Positions 34,779 through 47,271 of a DNA stretch of 60,035 bases are shown one piece after another. Source of the stretch: Ophiocordyceps camponoti-saundersi (nom. inval.) (taxonomy: Eukaryota > Ascomycota > Sordariomycetes > Hypocreales > Ophiocordycipitaceae); the NCBI GenBank assembly GCA_003339415.1, contig PDHQ01000214.1, positions 1 through 60,035 on the forward strand, given 5' to 3'. The translations under genes and the position numbers were made by a program. Each line of letters begins with the position of its first letter. The stretch's first letter is position 1. Under the pieces are notes generated by a model. That model had not been told where the DNA came from. It saw only the letters and a program-made list of their open reading frames with translations, and searched no databases.

Positions 34779-36211
34779 ATTATTATATACTAAAAGTAAG
34801 TTTAAGTTAATTTTAAGCTAAGTATAATAAAAATTTATATTAACTTTAAAATAAGATTATATTTATATTTAAGTAATATTTTTATACTCTTATTACGTTA
34901 TATAGCTATTATATTATTATCTTAAGCCCTAAGTTAGAAGCTAATATTAATAATAATAATACGCTATATAAGATAATATATTAATATATAAAAAATATAT
35001 TAATCTTAACTTAATTTTAAATTAGCTATAAATTAAAATTATATTAAATATTAATATATTTCTAAACTTAGCTTTTTTTTAATATACGCGTTTATTACTT
35101 ACTCCTTTAATAGCTTACGCTTTAAGTATTATATTAGCTATTTTATTTTACTTACGCGCTAGGACGCTATCGCTTATAAATACGGCGACTCTAATTACGC
35201 CTTATTATACGTAACTTAAGAACTATAATCTTTTCGCGTCCGCGCCGCCGCTTACGCTATTATCTTAAGCGTAGCGTAACTAAATTAAATATAATAATAT
35301 AAAAAGGGTGCCCCCTTACTAAAATTATATTAATTATATAAATAAATAGGAGCTAGCTATTAATACCTATTTTTAATAGGTATCTTAGCTAATAATAGCT
35401 TATTATACTTATATAAAAATAAGTATTTATTATAATAATATATATATAGCTTATTTTTTAAATTTAGATATTATATAAGCTAATATTAACTTAGTAAATA
35501 ATCTTTATAATAGTAGCCTTAGCTTAAGCTTTAGCTATTTTTATAAGTAATAATATACCCTTATATAAGGACTAGTATATTAAGGTAAGTTTAATAATAA
35601 TATAATCCTTATTTAAGTTTAAGTTAATATTTAATTAATATTATTAATATATTAATATCGCTTACTTTATATTTTAAGCTTAGCGGGAGGCGCGTTCTTC
35701 TTAGCGTCCGCGCTAGAAGTAATATTAAGAGACTCTAGTTTTAAGGTTTCTTTTTTATTTTTATTATTTTTATTTTTTTTCTTTTTATAATTTTTATCTC
35801 TTATATTTTACTAAATTAATTCCTTTATAAAAGATTCTTTTCTAACTTTTATAAAATATTATAAAATAAAGTATATTAAGTAGTTACTAAGATTAATCTA
35901 AGATTAATATAACTTTAAGTTAAAATCGAAGTAAGGTTTTATAAACCGTAAACTAAATCTAAAAAGAAAAAATAAGTAAATAATATTAACTTATAATAAG
36001 TTATTACTAAGTATTAGGATATCTGAATTATTAAATACTAACTAGATATTAGTTAAAATATATTTATAACTTATCGAAATAGTAATTATAGCTTTTAATA
36101 TATCGGTATTTTAATAATTACTATTATTAAGATTACTTTTCTAAATTTAATTATACTTTAAGTAATAAGAGATAATTATTATAAAAATAACCTAGCCTTA
36201 TTACTAATTAG

Positions 36212-36698
36212 TATTAGTTAAGTATCTTTCTTAAGCTAAATAGGAGGCTAATATTACGTTTTACTTTTATTATAATATATAAGTTAATAGCTATAAGGAA
36301 CTTTACGTATATATATATTAACTTAATTAATAGGATTCGGGTATTTTTACTAGATTATATAGCTAAAAGAATAATATATTTCCTATCTAATATATTTTAG
36401 CGAAAGGAGTTATAAATAATTAATTTAATAACTTTATTTATAATTTTTTACTTAAATAAAAGTGCGGAAAAGATTAACGTATTATATATACGTTTAGCTA
36501 TACTCCCTCCTGCCCTCGATTCTTATTATATTAACGACGTATATTATATTAATATTATATTAGTCTCGGATCGGTATTATCTTAAGTTCGACTCCTCTTT
36601 ATATATACCTCTAACCTCCTACTTTATTTATATAGAGATAGTAATCTTTGCGACGCGTATTATATTCCTAAGCAGCTAGTAATATATATATTCTAATA
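36212..36698 (-). repeat. E2 5' LTR (subfamily A, right)
   Basis: 487 bp. TATTAGTTAAGTATC at the left, TTCTAATA at the right end. Confidence 0.9.
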
Positions 36699-36963
36699 CT
36701 TATTTATATTATAATAAAAAAAGCAGCTAAGTAAGTATATTATAAATATAAAGGACGCCTTTATTAAAGAAGATACTAAGTATTATAAAACTTAGAGAAA
36801 TTCTATATAATATAAACTAGCCTTAAGCTAGCGGTAAGATATAAGTAATATAATTTTAATACTTAGTTTTATAATAAATAGCTCCTCTGCTAATATTCTA
36901 AAAAAGGAAGGTTAAAGAAATATAAGTAGTTATATAGCTACCTTATAAATAAGCTATTATAAC
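36699..36963 (-). pseudogene. Fragment of an older decayed frame
   Basis: The minus strand reads as one open frame of about 85 codons with TAA/TAG for Gln (for example RGAIYYKTKYQNYITYILP). When E5 is removed this stretch becomes contiguous with 47784 onward, where another minus-strand frame ends. It may therefore be the continuation of that frame (47784-49080), split by E5. Not identified. Confidence 0.3.
36959..36963 (+). repeat. Target-site duplication of E5, left
   Basis: ATAAC, repeated exactly at 47779-47783. Confidence 0.9.
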
Positions 36964-37470
36964 TATCGGTTAAGCATCCTTCCTAAGCTAAATAGGTAGC
37001 TAGAGTTATATTATAAACTTCTTATAGTAGAGATACTAATAGATTAAACTTAGAATACGTATACTATATTAACTTAGATAATAAAGTTCGGGTAACTTAT
37101 CTAGATTATATAGCGTATAGGAATATCACGTTTACCGTATAATATACTCTAGCTAATAGAGTTATAAAAGATTAAATAATAACTTTACTTATAACTTATC
37201 TCTCTTTTAAAGAGTATAGAAAAGTAAGTATATTATATATATATTCTAGCTATACTCCCTCCTACCCTTAATTCTTATTATATTAACGATATATATTATA
37301 TTAATATTATATTAGTCTTAGATTAATATTATCTTAAGTTCGACTCCTTTTTATATATACTTTTAACTTTTTATTTTATTTATATAAAGATAGTAATCTC
37401 TACGATATATATTACGCGTATTTAACGCGTATTATATTTTTAAATAGCTAATAATATATATATTCTAATA
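36964..37470 (-). repeat. E5 3' LTR (left)
   Basis: 507 bp, begins TATCGGTTAAGCATCC and ends TATTCTAATA; B-type in its left half. Confidence 0.9.
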
Positions 37471-37952
37471 TTAGTAACTTTTCTTTTCTAATTAGGAATA
37501 TTCGTCTTACTATATAGGTAGTTAAGGTATAATTAGGTTTTTTTAGTAGCTATCGTGAATTAAATTATTTTTCTATTTTTAAGAACTTATATAGTTTAGG
37601 GTTTTATAAATACTTTTTACTTTACTAATTTATTAATAAGTTTAGGTTAATATTAGGTAAATATTTAATTATTTTCTTACTAATTTTAATATTACCTTTT
37701 AAGGTAATATATATTAAATTATCTTTCGTATTATCTTTTTATATTATTAAAAGTAAGTAAGGGCTATAAGGTAATAGTTATAACGTTATATATTATTATT
37801 AAGAAAATATAATATAACGCTATAATAAAATATTTAAGTTTATTAGCTAGTCCCGTAGCTTCAGTTACTTTTAAATAGCTATAAGACTAATAGTTAAAGT
37901 TAACTTAGTTTTATTATTTTTAGCCTTATCCTTACTATTTAATTATTATTAT

Positions 37953-37968
37953 TATATCCTTAAGGCGG
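37953..37968 (+). repeat. Target-site duplication of the LINE, left
   Basis: TATATCCTTAAGGCGG here matches TATATCCCTAGGGCGG at 45300-45315 in 14 of 16 bases. The two differences are C/T and G/A, as RIP produces. In the other E copies this site is undivided. Confidence 0.8.
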
Positions 37969-38149
37969 ATAAGCGGCCTCTATACTTTACGTTTATTATA
38001 TACGCGGACTTATTTAAAACGACACGCGCCTAGTATAAAGCGCGATCTAAAAAAAAAAGGTAAGATATTAGCGGCGTCGGATTCGCCGTTTAATTCGGAG
38101 TAGGGCTATACTTAGCTGAGTTCCGGCTAAGGGTGGTCGCGATCGCGGC

Positions 38150-39530
38150 GGAGGAGGAAGAAATTTTCGTAAAGGAACTAAGGTTATAACGCGCTCTAAA
38201 CGCGGGTTAGATTCGTCTATATACCGGTCTAGAAATACTAACTTTAATAAAAAATATATTAGATATAATTAAGGATTATTATAAGTTTTAGTTAATAAAA
38301 ATAAAAAAAAACTATATTATTAATTATTAGGTATTATATTAGCTAATACGTTCCGCGTAGCTTAAGCTATAATAATAGCTTATAGGGAACTTAAATCGGA
38401 CTAAATCCGGACCTAGACTAATTATATTACGCGTAAGGAAATTAAAAATATTATTATTATTACTTTTCGTAAATTATTATATTCGGAGATAACGAAATAG
38501 GGAGGATACTAAATATAAGTATAAGTTATATTAGCTTTAATTTTACTATATAACTTAAAAAAGAAATTTCCCCTACGTTATAAGAAGGAAATTATTATCT
38601 ACTTAGTAGATATAATAGATAATATTATAAATAAGATAGCGCGCGATATTATATAAGCTATTAATACCGCTATTCGCTTTAACTTATACTTAGCTATACG
38701 CTACCTTAATAGTAAGGATATTAGACTTACTTTTAATAAAGATATAGCTACCTTTACTTAGGACCTAAGCTAAGTTATATTTACTTTTAGTAATAAGGCG
38801 ACTATTATAGATAAGATTTATAATATTATTACTAAGGGACTCCTTTTAAACTTTACTATTAGGGAATATAATAACCTTTTTAATAAGATAGCGTAAGTTA
38901 ATAAAATACCCGTAGCTTATCTATAAGCGCTTAAGCCCTAGCTTAGATTTACTAAAATAGCGGTTATTATTAGCTTTAAATTATTAGTTAATACTAATAA
39001 ACTTTACGATAATAAGCTAGCTATTAACGCTTAGATCTTTTATATAAAGCTATTCTCGGATATAGTCCGCCCTTAGCGATATTATAATTATTATTATTTC
39101 GGGTATATTACTAAAATATATAAATACCCTAAGCTTTATAGTAAGTATAGAGCGACTAATTATAAAAACGAGGATAATTACCATATTAGAATTAGAGGAT
39201 ACCTATTTTATTATATCTCTTATAGCGGGGATTACCTTATATAGTCTAAGCTTTACCCCGTCGCTATTAAGTACTAAGATCGGGCGAGAGCTTATTATAA
39301 GAGACGACTAGTTAGATTTGCTAAGCCTAGCTTATAATTTATCTTACGATAAACGAAATTAATAATAACCGAGGACGTTATTATATATAGTACGTCCCTA
39401 GGCTAGTTTATTACTAAAAGGAAGTATAGACGACCCCTAAGCTTCGGAGGGGGCCGCCCCGCTACTAAAACGTAAGTAATTAAGGATACCCCCGAGGTAA
39501 TAAGACGCTTTATCTAATAAGCTTAGAGTG
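38150..39530 (+). pseudogene. LINE ORF1, Gag-like with zinc knuckles
   Basis: RNA-binding protein of the LINE. The best evidence is at about 39085-39185: Y-YN-Y-YYFG-Y-ITKI-Y, then KYPKL-Y-SK-Y-RATN-Y-KNEDN-Y. If the marked Tyr are former Cys or His (TGY or CAY to TAY), this is the double CCHC array C-x2-C-x4-H-x4-C plus C-x2-C-x4-H-x5-C found at the end of ORF1 in fungal LINEs. The frame upstream is protein-like with TAA/TAG for Gln and a basic N-terminal part. The start and stop are only approximate. It precedes ORF2 on the same strand. All metal ligands appear lost. Confidence 0.65.
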
Positions 39531-39699
39531 CCTCCCTCCCTTAAGATATAGATAATATATTACCTATATAAACTATTAATAAACTAGCTTTATTTTTAGT
39601 TTAACTTAACTTTATTATTTAAAAAAGCGTAAAGGCACTAACTACCCCGGCCCTAGCCTAAACTTAGATAAGATTTATAATTAAAATATAGAGAAATTA

Positions 39700-42600
39700 T
39701 AGTAAAGAAATTAATATTACTATAACTATTTCCTTATATTTATAAAAGTTTTTTCTTAGAATATAAATAAGCGCACTAAGCTAGCTAAGCTAGTATTTAG
39801 TAGTAAATCGGATTATAATATTATTACTCTCTAGGAAACTATTAGCTACCTTAGCGCCGAGCCTCCTCCGCTTAGGACTTCGCCTTACCGCCTTATCTAT
39901 AATAGTAGCCGTATTTTAGTCTATATCTATAAAAGATATAATATATTTACTTAGTTCCCGGAAATAAGGGAGGACTAGATAAGTATTACTTTCCGTTCTA
40001 GCCTTTAGTTTATTTCTATCTACTCTCCCCCTAATACTCCTTATAGCGGTAGCCTCTTAATTTTTTAAAACTTTCCCCTAAACCTTAACTACGTTCTAGT
40101 TAACGATTTTAACTTATATTACCCGCTTTAGGACCGTTATAAGAGGCTTTCCGATAACTTAAACTAGCTAATTTATAAGATAACTAAGCTATAATTTTAA
40201 CTCCTTACCCTAAAAGGAGAATATACTTAAATCTTTTATAAATATAAGGATAGCACGCTAAACTTAGTCTAAGCTACGGCGGACTTATATATATATTATA
40301 CTAGTCCGGACCTTAACCTTATTAAATCTAACTATATCCTTTAGTCTCTTATAGCTAATATCCCTATATTTATAATAACGCGTATACCGCGCTTATAATA
40401 AAGATAAGCGAACTTAAACTTAGTTTACTATAAGTCCTTAGCTAAGATTACCCTCTTACCTTCCCCTTTTATTAACTTAATAAAGATTAATAACGCCCTT
40501 TACCGACTTTATTAAAAATTATAACTTATTATTAACCGGATAGTGCTATTTATCGCCCTTTCTTATTCTTATAAGGCGGCGTAGTTTACCCTGGCCGTAG
40601 CCTTAGCTATTAAAATAGCTAAGCGGGCCTAGCGTAAATATAAGTTCCTTTTTTCGGACTCCTTTTAATAATATTTTTAGGAGATAGCCTTTACTTAGAA
40701 GATAGCCGTAAACTTAGTAAAATATACCTATTAGCGATCTTTCCTTTATATTATCGCTAGCTTACCTTTTAAGTTTTAGTATATTAAGTATTAAGCTTAT
40801 ATCTAAAATAGTCTCCTTTAAGATTTAATCTATCTCCCTACGCTAAGGATAACTAATAAATCTTAGGCTAATAGCTATATAGCTAAAGCTAATATCTTAG
40901 CTAATTAGTTCTTTCCTTAGCTCCGTAGCGTACCCCTAACTAATACTAGATTACTTAAACTTAAGTTCTCTATTAATATTAAGATTACTTAGATTAATAT
41001 TTCTATAACGCTTAAGTTAATAACCTCTTAGAAAGTAGCTAAAGTAGATAATATTCCCGCTAGATTTCTTAAGATATATTACCTTATCCTTATTACCTAG
41101 CTAGCTATTATCTTCTAAGCGTATATATAATTTAGTTACTTTCCGCCCCGGCTATAGTTTGCTATCGTAATTATCTTACGTAAGTCCGGAAAGAAACCGG
41201 AGGCTTACTAAGAGGTAGGTGCTTATAAGCTTATATCCTTACTATATTACTTAAGTAAAATCTTAGAAATTATAATAGGATAATAAATTACCGAGGCCGC
41301 GGAGTTATACTAACTCCTCCTTAAGGGCTAGATAGGTAATAAGCGGAACTAGTTTATAAAGCTAGCTATCCTTATAATTACTAAGCTTATTTAAGCTACT
41401 TAAGCTAGGAAAGAAATAGCGTTTTTCTTATAACTTAATATTAAGGGAGCGTTTAATACTATATATTATAATAAACTTATTACTAAACTTAGGTATTTAA
41501 GATTCTCGGACTAAATCTTAGCTTTCCTTAATAGCTACTTATAAAACCGTACCTCCTAACTTTACTTTAATAGTAAGATTTTAGAACCGTATCGGATTAA
41601 GATTAAAATTCCTTAAGGTTCGCCGCTCTCCGCTATCCTATTTATCTTATATATAGCCCCGCTTTATAACCGGCTAATATATAAGGAAAAAATATAGGTA
41701 ATTAGTTTCGTAGATAATATAAACCTCCTTAATATTAAGCTTAATTTTAAGATAATTATAAGATAGCTTTAGGCTATATAGGTAATATATTAATAATAAG
41801 CGCGCGATTACGGTATAGAATTTAGGCTAAAAAAAAGTAAGCTTATATATTTTTCCCGAAAGCGTATTTCGGAGATAGACCTAGTCTAACTAAGGGATTA
41901 CTAAGTTTACCCCGTTTCTAAGGTAAAACTCCTAAGCGTCTAAATCTATTAGCGGCTATAGTAAAAACCCTATTTACGAATTATACGTACTAAGCTCCTC
42001 TGCTAAAACCTCGCCTTTTCCCTCTTATCCGCTTTTACTTAAAGTTACCCTCTCGCTTAAGCTTACGAACTTTATATAAAAGTTATTTAGTTACTTATTA
42101 TATATACTATTATTATATTTTATATTATTATTTTTATAAGCGGAAACTTACTAAGCTTAGCTAAAGCCCTAAAACCGGAATAGTTACGATACCTTAAGAC
42201 GGTACTTAAAGCTTATAAAGCTACGCTTATTTATTATCTTAAGGCTAAGTTTTAAGTTCTCTTACTCGATTTTTACTTAAATAAAAGGAAAACTAATACC
42301 CTCCGCCGCTTAGAGGATATAACAATATTAAATAAAATCTAAACTACTTTTAAAAATATCTTAAAATTCTTATCGCGCTTCCCCCCTTATTAACTAATAA
42401 AATAATAAAAAGCTAAGTAGCTATTAGAGGAATATATATATTAAGTTCGAACGTAGATAAAACGCGATATATTACCTTTTTATAAGAAGTTTATAATAAA
42501 CTTTCTCTGCTAGGATTAGAAAGCATAGTAAGAGGACTCCGAAAACTAGCTATATATAAGATATTCTAAGCTTACCTTATTTCCTTTTAACTTCCCGCTT

Positions 42601-42960
42601 TACCTTAATAAAGCGAAATCGCTTAAGAGATATAAAAACTTACCGAAATATATTAATATTATAATTATATAATTTTATATAAGTAAAATTAGTCTTAGAG
42701 AGTTCCTCTTTTATAAGCGTATACTAGAAATAGTCTCTTTTTTATATTAGTACGGTATTAAACTAGAGAATATTTTCTATTTACTTTTTCGATACTCTTA
42801 ATTAGTTAAATAGTATTACGAACTACCTTAGCTTATCTCCTCTAATATTAGATTATAATTAAAGCTTAACCGCTACTTATTAGCGATCGTAATCGCGAAG
42901 TAAATACTCCGATATACTAACTTATACTAATTCTAGCTTATTAATATTTTTTACGCTAAT
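39700..42960 (+). pseudogene. LINE ORF2: endonuclease and reverse transcriptase
   Basis: Nicks the target and copies the LINE RNA into it. At 40087-40130 the frame reads NYVLVNDFNLYYPL followed by TAG, matching the AP-endonuclease block VLVGDFNLHHPLW. At 41430-41500 it reads FFL-stop-LNIKGAFNTIYYNKL (RT block A, LDIKGAFD), then IP-stop-GSPLSAILFILYIAPLYN at about 41600-41665, and VISFVDNINLL at 41698-41730 (the F-V-D-D active site with the second Asp turned to Asn). Near 42737-42785 FLY-stop-YGTKLENIFYLLFRY fits the C-terminal C-x-C-x8-H-x4-C motif. No RNase H was recognised between RT and this motif. All stops are TAA/TAG. Confidence 0.85.
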
Positions 42961-43099
42961 ACTCTTAAGTTTAACTAAGGCTAAATATAGCCTTATCTTA
43001 CGTAAATTACTATAATTATAATATTATTAATTTACTTACTTTATTTATAATTTACTTTATATCTTAATAAAATCTATATTTATTAGGTTTAAATTATTA

Positions 43100-44720
43100 T
43101 CTCCTCCCTTATCTAATAACTCCTTAACTTTTCCGGCCGCCCTATTAGTAAAAGTAACCGTAAACTAACGCTAGCCCCGTAACGCGAGTTTACTTAGCGT
43201 AAAGCTACTAAAACTTAGGGCGAGGCGTATCTTACTTAAAGTTACCGTTAGCGCGGTAGCCTACGATAAGTTTAGCGTAATAGTTAGCTATAAAGCGGTC
43301 GCCTACTATTATAATAAGCTTAAAATAATAATTAGCTTAGGTAAAGTTACCTATTACTAAGATAAGCTTAGAGTAACGATAAGATCTAGCGTAGTAGCGG
43401 GCCGCGTGCTATTAGGGGTAGTTATTATCGGCGTTAGTTTATTATCCTTATTAAGGAATAACTTATTTAACCTTAAAATCTTTAAATACTTCGGCGATAG
43501 CTTATAACCGCGGAGCCCCCTGCGCCTCCTCGATACTCTACTAAAATATAGCTTAAGTTTATATTTCTTTAGTAACTTTAAGTTAGCGAGAGGTAAGTTA
43601 TATTAAAAACTAACTAACTAAAACTTTTAGCTAACGCTAGCTTACTAAGTAGCTTAAGGTAAGGTAACTTTAAGCGTCTAAGAGATATAAAACTTAGCTA
43701 AATCTATCCTTATTATAATAATACTATAGTTTATTATAGCTACGCGAGTATTAATAGCCGCTATAGTAGCCGCTACCTTAACTAAAGTCTCCCTTACTAT
43801 AAGTAACTTAGTTACCCTCTCGCTAGTTAGGCCTATCTCTACTATATTTAGCGCTAGCGTAGCTTCTAACCTTAAAACTTTATTATCGCCGAAACTAACT
43901 TAGCGTAAGCTCCCTCCCTTACTCTCCCTAAAGTATACCTTAGTAAGATATAAATATTCTAAGTTAATAGTAGGAATAAGTAATAAGTTATTATCGTTAT
44001 TATCTATATCTAATATAATTATAAGAGTTTTAAGCGCGGCGCGGGCCTTTTTTTTAGTAAGGCGCGTTTAAACTATAATAAGAGATATTTATCTCTTACT
44101 TTTACCTTTTAAAAGCGCCGTAAGCGCCGCCTTAATAAGCTTCGTTATCGCTAGCTTATATATTCTACTTACCTTATAAGTTACGTTTACCCTTACTTTA
44201 AGCGGAGCCTAAGCTAGCCTTTTTAGCTTCTTAAATATTACTATTATTTTCTTACTTAAGTTTAGTATATTATAAGCTATACTTATAAAGCCTAAAATCT
44301 ATTAATTAATATAGGCGTTAACTTACTTTAAAGTAGCGTAGATTAACTTAAGTACGGAGATAGATATCTCCCCCCCCTCTCCCTCTACCTCCTTTACCTC
44401 CTTTATAACTTTAGTACGGATACTTTTTAGGGCGTTCCTTACCTTAACTATATTCTTATAAGTATAGTTTTAGCTTAAATCCTAAATTAAGGCGAGATCT
44501 TTTTTAGCTATAGCTTATACCTCTCTAAACTCTTATTACTTACTATAACGCTTAGCTTATATAGTATATAGCTTTATAGCGTTATTTTTAAGCTAAGGAT
44601 ATATAAGTATATAAGTAAAATTCGTTTAAGTATAAGTAATATATACGCGCGCGTTTATAGTTACTAAATATTAGCTTAATCTTATTAATATATAGCTTAA
44701 ATAAGGCGCGACTTACTTAG
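43100..44720 (-). pseudogene. Decayed minus-strand frame of about 540 codons, unidentified
   Basis: Reading leftwards from about 44720 one frame gives a coherent protein with TAA/TAG for Gln. It includes a charged segment (VIKEVKEVEGEGGEISIS at about 44340-44400), a Lys-rich helical part (IIVIFKKLKRLA), an Ala/Leu/Thr-rich part and a C-terminal part rich in Tyr and Gly (FIANYYAKLIVGYRANGNF at about 43220-43280). CG content is higher than in the flanks. It is antisense to the LINE and lies between the end of ORF2 and the right duplication. No family recognised. A GC-rich patch at 45160-45240 lies about 450 bp upstream of its likely start. Confidence 0.45.
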
Positions 44721-45029
44721 CTAATCTTAATAGCTAGCGTATAAATAGCGGACGCGGTCTTAAATAAGTTTAGAAATATAACTATTATAAAATATAGCTT
44801 ATTTATTATTAGTTTTTATATTATAATTATAAGCTATTATTATTACGATAAGGGAAATTAAAGTTAATATTATTTATAAAAAAAAGGGGCCCTACGTTAT
44901 ATAAGCTATAGAATTTTATACTTTATAATAGCTTACTTACTAATTACGGGGCGCTATAATATATATTAATATATACCTCTTTACTTTATAGCGGTATATA
45001 CCTCCTTCCCTTACCGAGGTTTTAGCTTA

Positions 45030-45245
45030 TATTTACCTTTCCGCGGCTAAAGTTCGCGGCCGCTTCCGTCTTAGTAACCCCTAGACCCTAGCTTAATCTA
45101 CTTTAAACCCGCTACTACGACTTAGCGGCCTAGCACGAGGCCCGCTATAGCACCCTCTCCCTACTTACTATTCTTACCTTACTAGCTACCGACTACTTAG
45201 TAAGGGGTTTTCCCCCGGGCCCGGCCCGGTTTTTCCCCTCTTCCT
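45030..45245. other. GC-rich patch upstream of the minus-strand frame
   Basis: GGTTTTCCCCCGGGCCCGGCCCGG and neighbouring words make a rare GC-rich stretch. A comparable patch (CCCGGCCCTAAGCTAGCCGCGG followed by GGGGGGTTTTACCTCC) lies at 49818-49880, also upstream of a minus-strand frame. The two may be related promoter or LTR-like parts; the similarity is short. Confidence 0.35.
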
Positions 45246-45566
45246 ACCCTCTATATGCCTAGATACCTTATAAGTCCTTAAAATAATATAATATATATAT
45301 ATATCCCTAGGGCGGTTTAACGCCTTTATAATATATATTATTCTTCTTTACGTCGTAGCCTTAGGGGTATAATAGGGGTATTATACTCCCTTAGTAGCTT
45401 TTTCTTTTTTTAGTCTAAGGATTAGAGAAATAAAAAATAAATATAATATAGTATATTAAATAAAAAATATAATATTTAGTAAATTATCGCTAGGTTATCT
45501 ATAAAAAATAAATAAGAAAGACTAAGGTAGTTATAAAAAGGGAAGGAAAAAAAAAAATTTTAAAAA

Positions 45567-45578
45567 GGGGGGGGGGGG
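45567..45578 (+). repeat. Poly-G run in E5
   Basis: G12, the form-B marker seen on the other strand in E4. Confidence 0.85.
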
Positions 45579-45756
45579 TATTTATACTTAGGAGGTACGT
45601 ACCTCTTATATCCGTAAAAAGGGTTAGTACGTACCGATATACTACTTATAGGAGGGGTAAGTATATACCTTATTTAGTAGGGTAAATTAGTAACTTAGCA
45701 CCTTATTTATAAATTACCTTACGCTTAAGCTTCTTATTCTTTTCCTCTTCCTTTTA

Positions 45757-45759
45757 CTT

Positions 45760-45787
<28 letters not shown>
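45757..45787 (-). repeat. (ATT)n microsatellite in E5
   Basis: Triplet run at the family's constant site. Confidence 0.85.
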
Positions 45788-45792
<5 letters not shown>

Positions 45793-47271
45793 AGAAAGTA
45801 AGTTTAAGTTAATCTTAAATTAGTATTATAGTAAGCTTTTACTAACCTTAACTTAAGATTTATTATATATTAGGACCGCCCCTTTATACGCTTACCGCTT
45901 CGCGCGGTTATTAAATTATTATTTTAAGTCTTAAGTCTAAGAATAATATTAATAATAATAATATTTTTAAGGCTTTAATTTACTAGCGGTATAAAAGTAT
46001 ATTAATTCTAGCTCTAATTTATATTAGCTATAAGTTAAAATTAACCTAATTTCTAATATACTCTAAACTTAGCTTTAAATACGTATTACGCGCGTTTTAC
46101 TCCTATCTCCTTTACGCGCCTTTTATAAGCTCTTTTTATAATATCTATAATTATTTTTCGCCCGCGCCCGCGAATATTATTACTTATATTAGCGGTAACG
46201 CTTATTACGCCCCGTTAAATATAACCCGCTAAGTATAATTTTATTATATCCCCGCTATTACTTATATTATTATTTTAAGCGCAGCGCGATAATATTAAGC
46301 GCGGCGATATTAAGAGGGTACCCCTATATTAAAATTATATTAGCTATATAGGTAAGTAGAAGCTAAAAATTAATACTTATTAAGAATAAATTTCTTAATT
46401 AATAACCGCTTACTATTAATATATTAAAAAAAATATCTAATATAATAATATATATATAGCTTATTAAAATTTAACTTTATATAAATTAATACTAACTTAA
46501 TAAATTATCTTAGCTATTATTATTTTTATATAAGCTTTTATTATATTTATAAGCGATAATATACTTTTATATAAAGATTAATATATCGAAATAAGTTTAA
46601 TAATAATCTAATCCTTATTTATATTTAAGTTAATATCTAACTAATATTATTAATATAGTAATATTACTTAGCTAGCTTTATACGATCGTAACGTATTACG
46701 CCTTTTTAAACGTTTATATTAGGAGTAAGGGTAAGGGATTTTAGTTTTAAGGATTTTACTTTTTCTTTTCTTATTATTTTTATCTTTTATTATTTTTATC
46801 TTTTATATATTACTAAATTAATTTAATTATAAGAGACTTTTAATATTAAACTTATAAAAGCTTAGTAAATAATAATTATAAAGTAACTATTAAAACTAAT
46901 CTAAAGTTAATAAGATTTTAGGTTAAAATCGAAATAAGTTCCTAAAAATCCTAAACTAAAAATAAAAAAAAGAAAAAATAGATAATATTAACTTATAATA
47001 AGTTATCGCTAAGTATTAGGATATCCGAATTATTAAATTACTAATTAGATATTAGTTAAAATATATCTATACGTTATTAAAATAATAATTATAGTTTTTT
47101 AAAAGTTAGTATTTTAATAAATATTTACTATCTAAATTACTTTTCTATTTCCGATTTAAACTAAGGTTAAATAATAACGAAGCTAGCATTTTAGCTTATA
47201 TTAGTTAACTAAGTTTTAAATAATAAAAGGTAATTAAGTCCGTAATATAACCTAGCTTTATTACTAATTAG

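Larger units (their letters stand above)
25850..36698 (-). mobile_element. E2: LTR element of subfamily A, split by E3
   Basis: Minus-strand copy. The 3' LTR is on the left (25850-26336) and the 5' LTR on the right (36212-36698), both 487 bp. The internal part is 26337-26349 plus 33531-36211; the 7.2 kb between them is E3 with its duplication. Without E3 it is the same size as E1 and has the same internal content, with the longest microsatellite of the family (34698-34775). The flanks ATAAT and CTTAT do not match and differ by more than RIP could do, so unlike the other E copies it has no target-site duplication. It could be a product of recombination between two copies. Confidence 0.85.
37969..45299 (+). 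mobile_element. LINE (Tad1/I-like non-LTR retrotransposon) in E5
   Basis: The insertion is bounded by a 16-bp duplication and has no LTR or TIR; it ends in an A/T tail (AAAATAATATAATATATATA). ORF1 carries a double zinc knuckle and ORF2 carries endonuclease, RT and a C-terminal Cys/His motif, the order of Tad1 and I-type LINEs. The coding part ends near 42960. The remaining 2.3 kb has a long decayed minus-strand frame (43100-44720), which is unusual for a LINE 3' UTR and suggests a further nested element or a composite insertion. Confidence 0.8.

Noticed and set aside
37969..45299. LTR retrotransposon in E5
   Set aside because: No direct terminal repeats were found, the duplication is 16 bp, and the endonuclease comes before the RT with the F-V-D-D motif, which indicates a LINE.
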